Shown in pieces: positions 18,722 to 26,927 of a stretch of 64,000 nt of DNA. The DNA comes from Halobacillus halophilus (GTDB taxonomy: Bacteria > Bacillota > Bacilli > Bacillales > Halobacillaceae), in the NCBI RefSeq assembly GCF_020171985.1, contig NZ_JAIVAL010000007.1, positions 124,001-188,000 on the forward strand, in the 5' to 3' direction. Under the pieces are notes generated by a model. That model was given only the letters and a program-made list of their open reading frames with translations, had not been told where the DNA came from and did no database searches. Both the position numbers and the translations under genes were made by a program. How positions within the stretch are numbered: the first letter of the stretch is position 1; the number at the start of each line of letters is the position of its first letter.

Positions 18722-18801
18722 GTCGAAAGCCCCTACACATTCACGGCCGAAGCAGTGCTCTCTTCCTTACCTCTGATCTTCGACACAGCCCTTGGTGTCA
18801 T
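18722..18801 (-). repeat. Sequence resembling the tnpB upstream end (possible solo IS200/IS605 remnant)
   Basis: On the minus strand this reads GTGTCGAAGATCAGAGGTAA followed by GGAAGAGAGC. It closely parallels GTGTCGAAGACCGGTGGTAA and GGGGGAGA found upstream of tnpB (about 26830-26875). No transposase gene is nearby. It may be a decayed element end or a non-autonomous derivative. Confidence 0.45.
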
Positions 18802-18915
18802 TCGAAAAAAGTTGTCCAGGATTCTATTCAAACCAACTTTCAAGTTAAAATCTTACGGTCGTGTTACTCTAAAAGTGATCAAACTTACCATAATACTACT
18901 TGCGAGGTGTTGAAT

Positions 18916-19821
18916 ATGAAGATTGGTATCGTTGGCTTAGGAGATATAGCTAAAAAAGCTTACTTACCCGTGCTTTCTGAGAAAGAAGATATTGAACTGG
19001 TGCTTTGCACTAGGAATAGCGATGTATTAGAGAGTTTATCCAACAAGTTCAGAATTCAGGAAAAGGCGCACACAGTAGAAGAACTGATCAAAAAAGATGT
19101 CGATGCAGCCATCATCAGCGCCGCTACAGAAGCGCATGTGGAACTCGCAGAAAAACTGATTACAAATGGGATCAACGTTTACATAGATAAACCGGTATCT
19201 ATGAACTTTCATGAAACAGAACGGGTAGTCAAGCTCGCTAGAGAGCACGGAACGATAGCCATGGTCGGCTTTAATAGAAGATTCATTCCTATGGTCAATG
19301 AACTAAAGGATCACGGCAAACCCAGCATGATTTTGATGCAGAAGAACCGATTTGCCGACCCGCAGCCTGTTAGGCAGTTCGTGGTTGAGGACTTCATTCA
19401 CGTCGTCGATACACTCAGGTTTTTACTGGACAGAGAGGTCGAGGAGGTAAAAGTCGAGTCCATTAGAAATGGTGAAATGCTGGATCAATTAGTCATCCAA
19501 TTGATCGCACAAGGATGTATCGCAATCGGCATCATGAATCGAAACGGCGGTGTGACGGAGGAGATGATTGAGTACACGACCGGTCATGACAAATATGTCG
19601 TGGATAATCTCACCGAAACGACTCACTACCATGATAAAGAAGTCCGTGTCACGAATTATGGAGGCTGGGACCCCACGTTATATAAGCGCGGTTTTTATCA
19701 AATAACCGATCACTTTATCGAATGTGTGCAAACCAATCATACACCTGATCCTTCCATCGAAGATTCGTTGCGGACACATGAAATTTGTGAGCGGATCGTT
19801 GAAGCGATTTATTCAACGTAA
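18916..19821 (+). CDS. Gfo/Idh/MocA-family NAD(P)-dependent oxidoreductase
   Basis: The Rossmann motif MKIGIVGLGDIAKKAYLPVL opens the protein. The family lysine is in the DKPVS motif near residue 95 (EKP in most relatives), and MVGFNRRF follows. The C-terminal alpha/beta domain includes DFIHVVDTLRFLL. These enzymes oxidise or reduce sugars, inositols or related polyols. I start at ATG 18916 (GAGGTG upstream) because the longer frame would read through the repeat at 18722. At 301 residues it is slightly short but complete. It stands alone and its substrate is unknown. Confidence 0.85.
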   Translation: MKIGIVGLGDIAKKAYLPVLSEKEDIELVLCTRNSDVLESLSNKFRIQEKAHTVEELIKKDVDAAIISAATEAHVELAEKLITNGINVYIDKPVSMNFHETERVVKLAREHGTIAMVGFNRRFIPMVNELKDHGKPSMILMQKNRFADPQPVRQFVVEDFIHVVDTLRFLLDREVEEVKVESIRNGEMLDQLVIQLIAQGCIAIGIMNRNGGVTEEMIEYTTGHDKYVVDNLTETTHYHDKEVRVTNYGGWDPTLYKRGFYQITDHFIECVQTNHTPDPSIEDSLRTHEICERIVEAIYST

Positions 19822-19984
19822 AGGAGCCTGTCATGCCTCTACTCCTTTCCATGTACGAACCATAAAGCAGGTTTCCTTCATTGTTGGTTACATTTACTAA
19901 ATCTCAGTAGTTGATATCTTCACTTCGAGATATTATAATCCTAATGTATTAAAAATGGAATGAACAACAGGAGGAATGCAACCT

Positions 19985-20617
19985 ATGAACGTACTTGTCA
20001 TTAAAGCCAATAACCGTCCAGACGGTATTTCTACCAAGATGTATGAAACATTTCTAGAAAATATGAAAGAAACAGATGAGATCAATGTGAGCACGTATGA
20101 CCTTTTCAACGAGGACATGCCTTACCTGGGTCAGGATTTGTTCAGTGCTCTTGGCAAAATGCAAGAAGGTGTTGCTCTGAACGACCTCGAGCAACGACTT
20201 ATGGATGCCAAACAGAAAGCAAAAGACGCCATCCAAGAGGCTGACGTAATCGTGGTCGCCTTCCCGCTATGGAATTTCACAATTCCGGCAAAACTGCAAA
20301 CATTCGTCGATTATATTGCAGAAGCTGGCTTTACCTTCAGATATACAGAGAGTGGTCCAAAGCCGCTTATGACAGACAAACGTGTCATCTTAATGAACGC
20401 CCGCGGTGGAAACTATTCGGATCCATCCATGGCACCTATGGAAATGTCGCTCAGCTACATGCGTAACATTTTTGGTGGATTGTTCGGTATGAATGTTAAG
20501 AACGAGGTGGTCATCGAGGGGCATAATGCTAATCCTGACCAAGCAGAAGAACTTGTACAGGAAGGTCTTGAAAAAGTCGCTCAGATCGCTTCTGATCTGT
20601 CTTACCAAAACGCGTAA
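19985..20617 (+). CDS. azoR: FMN-dependent NADH:quinone oxidoreductase/azoreductase
   Basis: A flavodoxin-fold AzoR-type enzyme of 210 residues that reduces quinones and azo compounds with NADH. Visible features are the N-terminal MNVLVIKANNRP loop, the FPLWNFTIPAKLQTFVDYI segment near residue 95 and the MNARGGNYSD FMN loop near 140. ATG 19985 is preferred because AGGAGG ends 10 bases before it; the ATG at 19976 is too close. It is monocistronic, with a strong terminator 6 bases after the stop. Confidence 0.9.
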   Translation: MNVLVIKANNRPDGISTKMYETFLENMKETDEINVSTYDLFNEDMPYLGQDLFSALGKMQEGVALNDLEQRLMDAKQKAKDAIQEADVIVVAFPLWNFTIPAKLQTFVDYIAEAGFTFRYTESGPKPLMTDKRVILMNARGGNYSDPSMAPMEMSLSYMRNIFGGLFGMNVKNEVVIEGHNANPDQAEELVQEGLEKVAQIASDLSYQNA

Positions 20618-20622
20618 TTCAA

Positions 20623-20664
20623 GAAAAAGGTCAGCCTCCACAAAAAGAGGCTGACCTTTTTTGT
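20623..20664 (+). terminator. Rho-independent terminator of azoR
   Basis: AAAAGGTCAGCCTC pairs with GAGGCTGACCTTTTTT, a 14-bp stem with an 8-base loop and a T tail. Confidence 0.9.
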
Positions 20665-20789
20665 ATCTTTTGAAAAACTTCTATATATGTAGAAGCGCAT
20701 TTTTTTATAACACAGCTAAATCTGTATCAAAGTGAAGTGCTTTTTAGTCCTTGTCTACTAACTCCATGACCAGATTACAGCAGCACTCC

Positions 20790-21287
20790 CTACTTAGAAT
20801 CATCTATTCCGTCTGCCGTTAAATCTTTTCCGAAACCATTTATGTAACTTGATTGAATAAGGTCATGGCCTTTGCTTAGAAGATTTACTTTGACCGCATT
20901 ATTTCTGGTTATGATCTTTTTCAATGCAGCTTCCTCTATTTCCCCTGTAATCCGAAGTGTACGGCCGGCCTGTAAGGCAGTATGTGGTTTTACTTTATAA
21001 ACCTGTCCAGGAGGATCTGAAAAATTTTCACCCACCATTAACTTCGTTTCTTCTAGATTAGATTGGAGTCTGCTATTCAGAATTTCAAATTCTATATAAA
21101 AAGGTTGTGAAGGCTGGTCAGATTTATTTTTTATAAAGGCGGCTATTGTTACGGCCTCCCCACCATCTCCATCTGGAATAAGCACGACTTTACTCTTCTC
21201 GGTAATAGCTAGGGCATTTGAATCCGAGCATCCTGTCATAAAGACGGAGAATAACAGAGCAGTGCCAATCAATAAGAACTTTCTCAA
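20790..21287 (-). CDS. Hypothetical lipoprotein
   Basis: The 165-residue product has a lipoprotein signal with lipobox FMTGC (Cys near residue 20), so it should be anchored on the outer face of the membrane. The mature part looks like a single beta-sandwich domain: alternating hydrophobic strands such as AVTIAAFIKN, FYIEFEILN and RTLRITGEIEE. I do not recognise the family. A small membrane protein gene lies upstream on the same strand. Confidence 0.75.
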   Translation of the reverse strand: MRKFLLIGTALLFSVFMTGCSDSNALAITEKSKVVLIPDGDGGEAVTIAAFIKNKSDQPSQPFYIEFEILNSRLQSNLEETKLMVGENFSDPPGQVYKVKPHTALQAGRTLRITGEIEEAALKKIITRNNAVKVNLLSKGHDLIQSSYINGFGKDLTADGIDDSK

Positions 21288-21409
21288 CTATACTCACTCC
21301 TATTGCTTCTAAACCGATTTTCTAATGTCTAACCAAACATGATCAGTTGCCAACCATTTTTATGGTGGCCAAGATCTCTATTAGGAAGAGTTGATTTCAA
21401 AAAAGGAAT

Positions 21410-21586
21410 CTACCTTTTTTCCTTCAGTCTTTTCACTTCTCTTTCAAGGCTGTTGACTTTTTGCTGTAATTCTTTGTTGGGTTCAGTGAATTGTCTCCCT
21501 ACTATAACCAAAAATCCTAATAAAAGAACAAATCCTCCCCCAACAGCAACTATACCAAATATTACAAGATTTAAGATAACGAACAC
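21410..21586 (-). CDS. Small membrane protein with coiled-coil tail
   Basis: This 58-codon frame begins at GTG 21586 and has a single helix (residues 2-29, rich in Val, Leu, Ile and Gly). A hydrophilic heptad-like tail follows (NKELQQKVNSLEREVKRLKEK). That pattern is typical of small Bacillus membrane proteins and unlikely by chance. The weak point is the start: AGGAG overlaps the GTG, and no better start exists in frame. Confidence 0.45.
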   Translation of the reverse strand: MFVILNLVIFGIVAVGGGFVLLLGFLVIVGRQFTEPNKELQQKVNSLEREVKRLKEKR

Positions 21587-21696
21587 TCCTAAAAGGTGTT
21601 TTCATTTATCTACGAACTGAGCACGGATATCGTTTCAAAATCTCACATAAATCTTATCTGTTTAACTACAGCCTGAGCGTTCACTCTCCTCCTCTT

Positions 21697-22344
21697 TCAA
21701 TTCCTCAGCTTATAAATATCAAGCTCCATCATTCCTTCGTCTTTCTCCGATTCAATAAACTCCAAATGACAGCTTTCCCGCTTCTCATTCGTTTCCCTTA
21801 CAACCGTGGTCACCATTTTATAAATATAATCCAGACCGCTGACCAGAAATTTTTCATATTGAGATTCCACGAGACCATCTTTATTTAGAAATTCATGACA
21901 GTACCGGTAGCCGACCGCAAGCTTGATCAGTTCCTGGGAGGCGTATGGTTTCTTCTCCAGAATCAGTTCGACCAGCTGCATTTTATTAAACGAGTGGATG
22001 GCCGCATTCCCCATCACGCCCTGGTGTACCTTAAACTCGCCTGGAAATAAACCATCCGCAAACCGTTTTAACCGGTGCTCCACTTCAACAAAAGGAAGAT
22101 CATGCAACGAGCTTAATTCTTCCAAGTGGTGAAAGACTCTAAGAAATTCGGATTGCGCAATTACCGCGTACAGCTCCATGTACAATTCACTCAACTGCAG
22201 GTAATCATGCTCACGCCTGAATTTCGTGGTGTCGACGCGGAATTCAAATTTAGTTTTACCCCAGTGAAGAACCAAATTAAATACAAGGGTCATGATGGCT
22301 ACAATCGCAGGAATCAAAATCACTTCCATAACCCATGCCGGCAT
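21697..22344 (-). CDS. Hypothetical membrane-anchored protein
   Basis: The 215-residue protein has one N-terminal membrane helix (about residues 5-27, VILIPAIVAIMTLVFNLVLHW). A mostly helical cytoplasmic part follows, with no motif that I can name. The start has GAGGAGGCTG upstream. It is divergent from the gene at 22441, with about 95 bases between the starts. Confidence 0.7.
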   Translation of the reverse strand: MPAWVMEVILIPAIVAIMTLVFNLVLHWGKTKFEFRVDTTKFRREHDYLQLSELYMELYAVIAQSEFLRVFHHLEELSSLHDLPFVEVEHRLKRFADGLFPGEFKVHQGVMGNAAIHSFNKMQLVELILEKKPYASQELIKLAVGYRYCHEFLNKDGLVESQYEKFLVSGLDYIYKMVTTVVRETNEKRESCHLEFIESEKDEGMMELDIYKLRN

Positions 22345-22440
22345 AAATCAGCCTCCTCTTTCGTAACGTAAAAAAAAGCTTCCCTTCCCCACCGCCTTAG
22401 GGTATTGTATATCTAATATCTGGAAAGGAGGGAGAAGGAG

Positions 22441-22773
22441 ATGAATATCGTTAAAATTCTATTTGCGCTGCTCACGGCTGCCTATTTCTTAGGTTTGAGC
22501 CCTGCCGCGTCCTTACAGGCGTATGAGACTATAGAACAGACGGATTCACTCGTGGCGCATTTCACGGATGTGAAGCAGGAAGCCCTGAATGTGTCTCCCG
22601 TCCTTCTCCCTAAAGGTAATGACACCCGGTCCTTACCTTCTTTCCTGATCACTCCAAACCGGATGAAAATGAAACTAAAGGGGTTTCTTATGGCGCCCGC
22701 CATCTACTTGGAACCGCGTAACGGGGCATCCGGATTTCTGACCTTAGAACAATTCCATTCCAATTATCTGTAA
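22441..22773 (+). CDS. Small secreted hypothetical protein
   Basis: The 110-residue product begins with a signal-peptide-like helix (residues 4-27, ending near SLQAYE). The hydrophilic mature part contains a basic MKMKLKGF stretch. No lipobox or known domain is seen. A GGAAAGGAGGGAGAAGGAG ribosome binding site directly precedes the ATG. Confidence 0.65.
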   Translation: MNIVKILFALLTAAYFLGLSPAASLQAYETIEQTDSLVAHFTDVKQEALNVSPVLLPKGNDTRSLPSFLITPNRMKMKLKGFLMAPAIYLEPRNGASGFLTLEQFHSNYL

Positions 22774-22884
22774 ATCTAGTCGTCTCCCTTTTCACAAAAA
22801 GGTGCTGCAGCTTTTCTTTTTCACACTATAGGAAAGCTTATTTTTCGTGTGCATTTAATTAAATACTTTTTAAAGGAGATTAAA

Positions 22885-23070
22885 ATGAAACATACAGAAG
22901 TAATGGAATGGATGGCCTATTATGTTCTCGCGTTCGTTATTTTATTTTTACTGTTTGGTGGAATCTGGACAGCAGGATTGCTTACTGGTGTGCATTGGCA
23001 GGACTACTGGATCGAATTTCACTGGAGCATGGTTAACATAAAAGAACTGAAACAAATCATAGGATTATAA
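22885..23070 (+). CDS. Small membrane protein
   Basis: This 61-residue product has one strong helix (about residues 10-33) followed by a tryptophan-rich segment. ATG 22885 is used because TAAAGGAG lies 8 bases upstream; the longer frame lacks a site. It precedes the DedA-UppP pair by about 70 bases in the same direction. A GGAC...TTTAAGC/GCTTAA...GTCC hairpin lies between them. Function unknown. Confidence 0.6.
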   Translation: MKHTEVMEWMAYYVLAFVILFLLFGGIWTAGLLTGVHWQDYWIEFHWSMVNIKELKQIIGL

Positions 23071-23141
23071 ATAGAGAGGACGGGCTTTAAGCTGTCACCC
23101 CCTGCTTAAGTCCGGTTATTATAAAAACTTGGAGGTACACG

Positions 23142-23753
23142 ATGGCCGATTGGATTACTGAATTTATGAGTCACTATGGGTATGCAGGCATCTTTCTCAT
23201 GATGGCCGTAGAGAACATCTTCCCCCCTATTCCATCTGAGGTTATCCTTCCATTCAGCGGTTTTATGACGCAGGCTGCCAGCCTATCGATAGCTGGGGTG
23301 ATTGTAGTTTCGACTACAGGTTCTCTTGCAGGTGCGGTTGTGCTTTATGGGATCGGAGCATGTTTGAATATGGAAAAGTTGGAATCCTTCGTGGAACGTC
23401 ATGGTCATAAACTGCGAATTAAAAGTGAAGACGTTAGGAGAGTTGAAGAATGGTTTCAACGCTACGGGATATGGGCCGTGCTTCTCGGGCGTATGGTTCC
23501 ACTCGTCCGCAGCCTGATTTCTCTGCCCGCCGGAATGGCGAATATGAAGCTGAGCTTATTTCTGCTATTCACCATCCTTGGAACCCTGGTTTGGAACACC
23601 ATCCTTATTTTAGTGGGGGCATTGATGGGTGAATCATGGAATGAGATTTCCCGGCTTTTGGAGGTTTATTCGAATATTGCCTATATAGGTCTTGGCATAG
23701 GAGGCGCCCTCCTCCTTATCATCATGATCCATAAAAAAATTCAAAGCGCATAA
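23142..23753 (+). CDS. DedA-family membrane protein
   Basis: The 203-residue protein carries the DedA signature: ENIFPPIPSEVILPFSGF near residue 25 and the RYGIWAVLLGRMVPLVRSLISLPAGMANM region near 110-140, split by re-entrant helices. A DedA protein (UptA) of B. subtilis has been shown to recycle undecaprenyl phosphate across the membrane. Here the gene lies 10 bases upstream of uppP, which strongly suggests the same lipid carrier as substrate. The start has an AACTTGGAGG site. Confidence 0.88.
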   Translation: MADWITEFMSHYGYAGIFLMMAVENIFPPIPSEVILPFSGFMTQAASLSIAGVIVVSTTGSLAGAVVLYGIGACLNMEKLESFVERHGHKLRIKSEDVRRVEEWFQRYGIWAVLLGRMVPLVRSLISLPAGMANMKLSLFLLFTILGTLVWNTILILVGALMGESWNEISRLLEVYSNIAYIGLGIGGALLLIIMIHKKIQSA

Positions 23754-23763
23754 GGAGTTCAGA

Positions 23764-24585
23764 ATGGACGTTATTCAAGTTATCAAAGTGCTGCTGCTCG
23801 GGATGTTTGAAGGATTAACTGAATTCGCACCTGTCTCATCTACGGGCCATATGATTATCGTGGATGAGATGTGGTTACATTCCAGAGAGTTTTTAGGCTA
23901 CTACACCGCCAATACTTTTAAGATCGTTATTCAGCTTGGTTCAATTCTTGCGGTAGTTATTACATTTAGACACCGTTTTATGGATTTACTGGGTGCAGGA
24001 TCGCGTGCGCACCATAACTCAAGCCGTCTTAAAATTAGTCATATCCTGACAGGGCTGCTTCCGGCAGCTCTGCTCGGATTTCTTTTTGAAGACTATATTG
24101 ATCAACACTTGTTCACAGTGGAAACTGTCATCATAGGACTCCTGTCAGGAAGCTTTTTTATGATTTTCGCTGACCTTTACGGCAACCGCACCCCCTCTTT
24201 AAAAAGTGTGGATCAAATCACTTACCCTCAGGCGCTTCTCATTGGACTGATTCAGTGCTTTTCTTTGTGGCCCGGTTTTTCCCGATCAGGTTCCACTATC
24301 TCCGCTGGTGTTCTTGTGGGGATGAATCACCGCTCGGCGGCAGACTTTACATTTATTATGGCGGTACCCATTATGCTTGGCGCGAGTAGTGTTTCTGTAA
24401 TGGATAACCTGCAGTATTTCACGGTGCAGGCGCTTCCCCTTTTTGCGGTCGGGTTTGTAAGTGCATTTCTTTTTGCCCTGATCACGATTCGGTTTTTTCT
24501 TAAGCTGATCAATAGAGTTAAACTATTACCTTTCGCCTTTTACCGTATCGCTTTAGCTGGAGTGATTGCGTTTATTTACTACTAA
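23764..24585 (+). CDS. uppP: Undecaprenyl-diphosphatase
   Basis: UppP (BacA) converts undecaprenyl diphosphate to the monophosphate so that the cell-wall lipid carrier can be reused; its loss sensitises cells to bacitracin. The catalytic segment FEGLTEFAPVSSTGHMI (near residues 17-33) and the second motif GFSRSGSTIS (near 180) are intact, and the glutamate and serine/arginine residues are visible. At 273 residues with about eight helices it is complete. It is co-transcribed with the DedA gene. Confidence 0.95.
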   Translation: MDVIQVIKVLLLGMFEGLTEFAPVSSTGHMIIVDEMWLHSREFLGYYTANTFKIVIQLGSILAVVITFRHRFMDLLGAGSRAHHNSSRLKISHILTGLLPAALLGFLFEDYIDQHLFTVETVIIGLLSGSFFMIFADLYGNRTPSLKSVDQITYPQALLIGLIQCFSLWPGFSRSGSTISAGVLVGMNHRSAADFTFIMAVPIMLGASSVSVMDNLQYFTVQALPLFAVGFVSAFLFALITIRFFLKLINRVKLLPFAFYRIALAGVIAFIYY

Positions 24586-24621
24586 GAATCTTTAGCACGT
24601 CTATCTTCCTATAGGAAAGCT

Positions 24622-24661
24622 AACAGCGCATTTGACCTGCAATCTGGTCAAATGCGCTGTT
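24622..24661. terminator. Bidirectional hairpin between convergent genes
   Basis: AACAGCGCATTTGACC and its exact inverse form a 16-bp stem with an 8-base loop. It lies between uppP (+) and the gene ending at 24666 (-). T-runs are weak on both sides. Confidence 0.65.
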
Positions 24662-24665
24662 CGAT

Positions 24666-24899
24666 TTACTGCTTCTTCTGATTACCGCCGTTTACGACTC
24701 TGAATTTATTCACCGGTTTTTCCCCTGGTCTGGTATCAAAGGCCGTGATCGTTGCCCCTACTTCCACTTTCATCGATCCATCTGACTCTATTTTAAACAG
24801 TGTGCCTGGCTTATTGACTTTAATGGACTGGACATTATGCTTGGCAAACACCTTTTGTAAGTCCTGCAATAACTCCCTTTTACCATAAGTGAAGCCCAT
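24666..24899 (-). CDS. Small hypothetical protein
   Basis: The 77-residue protein appears to be a compact alpha/beta domain: an N-terminal helix (ELLQDLQKVFAKHN) followed by strands (FKIESDGSMKVEVGATITAFD). It has no signal or membrane segment. GAGAGGGATAGG precedes the ATG. I do not recognise the family. Confidence 0.6.
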   Translation of the reverse strand: MGFTYGKRELLQDLQKVFAKHNVQSIKVNKPGTLFKIESDGSMKVEVGATITAFDTRPGEKPVNKFRVVNGGNQKKQ

Positions 24900-25022
24900 C
24901 CTATCCCTCTCCTTACTTTCATTTCGTTAGTTGTAGGATATGCGTAAATGAGAAGGACTATGATGGTAAATATGAAGTTGTACAAAAATCTCTAACCAGT
25001 TTCCACAGGTAATAGAACAGTC

Positions 25023-25253
25023 TTATACCTCAACGGTCTTTCTGTTTCTACTCCGCCTGTAGGGATAGACGGATAAGATATTGTCTTTCTTTAAGGTTCT
25101 AACCTTTCCCCTTACATAACAGTAAACTAAAAGAGTGGATTCCCGTATATCCATCACGCGTATGGAGCGCTGGGACATTTCACCACGACTGTCCACATAG
25201 ATTACATCCAGTATTTCCTTTTCCTCCAGTGACCGCGAAAATAAGCCTTCCAT
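25023..25253 (-). CDS. Small WYL-like domain protein
   Basis: This 76-residue protein is a small beta-barrel-like domain with DVIYVDSRGEMSQRSIRVMDI and LVYCYVRGKVRTLKKDNILSVYP. These resemble the core of WYL domains and short Bacillus proteins consisting of that core alone. WYL domains bind ligands or nucleic acid and regulate transcription, but no DNA-binding domain is present here. GGGAGGCGGTTGC upstream gives a good ribosome binding site. Confidence 0.55.
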   Translation of the reverse strand: MEGLFSRSLEEKEILDVIYVDSRGEMSQRSIRVMDIRESTLLVYCYVRGKVRTLKKDNILSVYPYRRSRNRKTVEV

Positions 25254-25306
25254 AAGGGCAACCGCCTCCCTTTACGAACGTTTGTTCTTATTATACCACA
25301 GAAGCT

Positions 25307-25525
25307 CTATCTTAAAACTGGAATATTCAGGCGATCTAGCTCAGCCAAATCATCCGGTCGGTCCAGACCGAATGATTGTAGCTGAGATGGTTTAGAACAT
25401 ATGACGGTCAGCCGTACAGGATAAGGAAAATTACGCCGGCACTCTACCTTACTAAAAATGCCCTCCATTAAAGAATGGGTGCAGAAATAACGCGTTTGTC
25501 CATACCAACCCTCTATCTCTCTCAT
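25307..25525 (-). CDS. Small hypothetical protein cut off from its promoter by the IS element
   Basis: A 72-codon frame without recognised family. Its ATG (25525) lies only about 16 bases beyond the right end of the IS200/IS605-type element and has no ribosome binding site. The insertion may therefore have replaced the original upstream sequence, and the gene may be truncated or silent. An internal ATG (MEGIFSKVE) is an alternative start. Confidence 0.4.
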   Translation of the reverse strand: MREIEGWYGQTRYFCTHSLMEGIFSKVECRRNFPYPVRLTVICSKPSQLQSFGLDRPDDLAELDRLNIPVLR

Positions 25526-25541
25526 AGAATAAAGAGATTCT

Positions 25542-25720
25542 TTGAACTACCCCCACTTACTCGCTGACACTCTTGAAGTTGGGGGATTCCTAAGAGCACG
25601 AACCTAACGGTTCGTTCAAATGATTAGGCTAGCCCCGTCGCACCGACGGTTGTAAGGATTCTTTGAATCTCCTTCAATATATTGAAGCTCGCATTTAGGT
25701 CGCGGTCGTGGTGGCAACCG
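25542..25720 (-). ncRNA. Probable omega/reRNA scaffold at the tnpB 3' end
   Basis: In this family the 3' end of tnpB and the transposon right end form the guide RNA scaffold. Several hairpins are visible: ACCGTCGGTGCGACGGG, GAACCGTTAGGTTC and the terminal CCCCCAACTTC...GTGGGGG. The natural guide would be the 16-20 bases just beyond TTCAA, about 25525-25541. The scaffold's 5' limit is a guess. Confidence 0.65.
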
Positions 25721-26745
25721 CAATCTGGGCAATCCCACGTTCGAACAGCGAGATTCTTTACCTCCCTGTTTTGGTATCCGCACTTGGAACACAGCTGTGA
25801 ACTCGCAAAAACTTTCGATACGGTTACCAACTGCTTCCCGTACCACGTTGCTTTATATTCGAGCATAGACATGAACATCGACCAGCTCACATCACTAATC
25901 GACTTGGATAGTTTTCGGTTTTTGAGCATATTGGAAATTTGGAGATTTTCTACCCCGATCACATCGTGGTTTTTGATGATTTCGGTAGAAATCTTATGCA
26001 GATAATCTTTGCGGGAGTTCACTATCTTCTCGTGAAGTCTAGCTACTTTAATACGTTGCTTATGCCAATTCGAAGATCCCTTTTCCCTTCGGGAAAGGAT
26101 ACGTTGAGCTTTTGCTAGTTTCTTTTCGGTCTTGCGTAGGTATCGTGGGTTTTCATAGGTGGTGCCATTCGATAGAACAGCGAAGTCTTTCAATCCGAGA
26201 TCAAGGCCAACGTAAGCGTTGGATTTAGGAAGTTCCCGAATATCTGTTTGAACAAGAATCGATACAGAATATTTTCCGGTCGGATTGCGGCGAACCGTCG
26301 CACTCAAGATGCGACCTTTCACTTCACGACTCTTGGCAAATCTCACAAGCCCCAGCTTAGGCAGCTTAATTTTGCGATCCTGGATGGCAATATTTCCGTT
26401 TGTGCATTTTGTGGTGTAGGACTGGACTTTGTTCTTCTTTGATTTGAACCGCGGAGGTTGGTTTTGCTTTTTGAAAAACCGTTCATAAGCGTCAGAAAGA
26501 TGTTTGACCGACGTTTGGATGGCCGTGCTATCCACTTCCTTTAACCAAAGGAATTCTCTTTTAAGGTTGGGTAGTTGTTTGGAACAAGTAGCGTAACTCA
26601 AACCTTTTCCGGTTTCCTTGTAGGCATTCCTCCATTCGGAGAGGAAATGATTGAAGACAAAACGAGCGCAACCGATTGTCTTAGCGATGAGCGATTCTTG
26701 GGTTTTATTTGGATAGATACGAAAGTTATACGCTTTATGCCTCAA
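25624..26745 (-). CDS. tnpB: TnpB RNA-guided endonuclease
   Basis: TnpB is an RNA-guided DNA nuclease and a relative of Cas12. The RuvC residues are all present: Asp in [10 protein letters not shown] (near residue 190), Glu in IGVENLQ and Asp in [11 protein letters not shown] near the C-terminus. The zinc ribbon CSKCG...CPDCG is intact. The N-terminus [15 protein letters not shown] is typical. I start it at TTG 26745, since AGGAGG lies 8 bases upstream; the GTG at 26754 is too close. At 373 residues it is complete and looks functional. Confidence 0.92.
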   Translation of the reverse strand: MRHKAYNFRIYPNKTQESLIAKTIGCARFVFNHFLSEWRNAYKETGKGLSYATCSKQLPNLKREFLWLKEVDSTAIQTSVKHLSDAYERFFKKQNQPPRFKSKKNKVQSYTTKCTNGNIAIQDRKIKLPKLGLVRFAKSREVKGRILSATVRRNPTGKYSVSILVQTDIRELPKSNAYVGLDLGLKDFAVLSNGTTYENPRYLRKTEKKLAKAQRILSRREKGSSNWHKQRIKVARLHEKIVNSRKDYLHKISTEIIKNHDVIGVENLQISNMLKNRKLSKSISDVSWSMFMSMLEYKATWYGKQLVTVSKVFASSQLCSKCGYQNREVKNLAVRTWDCPDCGCHHDRDLNASFNILKEIQRILTTVGATGLA

Positions 26746-26927
26746 CCTTTCCACCTCCTAACCAGGAACATACGTTCTTACTTTAAAATATCACGGAAGG
26801 GAGAATATTCAAAGGCATTCGCCTTACGACGACGGCATTCATCTCCCCCTTACCACCGGTCTTCGACACGGCGCTTGAAGAGGGAGTCTTCTGCCGATGA
26901 ATGATAAATAAAGGAGATAGATTTATT

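Larger units (their letters stand above)
25542..26895 (-). mobile_element. IS200/IS605-family element with tnpB only (IS1341 type)
   Basis: The element contains an intact tnpB and no tnpA. The right end on the minus strand is CCCCCAACTTC...AAGTGGGGGTAG followed by TTCAA at 25542-25546, the usual subterminal hairpin and cleavage motif of this group. The left region (about 26755-26895) holds a hairpin flanked by CATTCATC/GATGAATG with CTCCC/GGGGG inside. The exact left boundary is not certain. Such elements need a TnpA supplied in trans. Confidence 0.8.
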
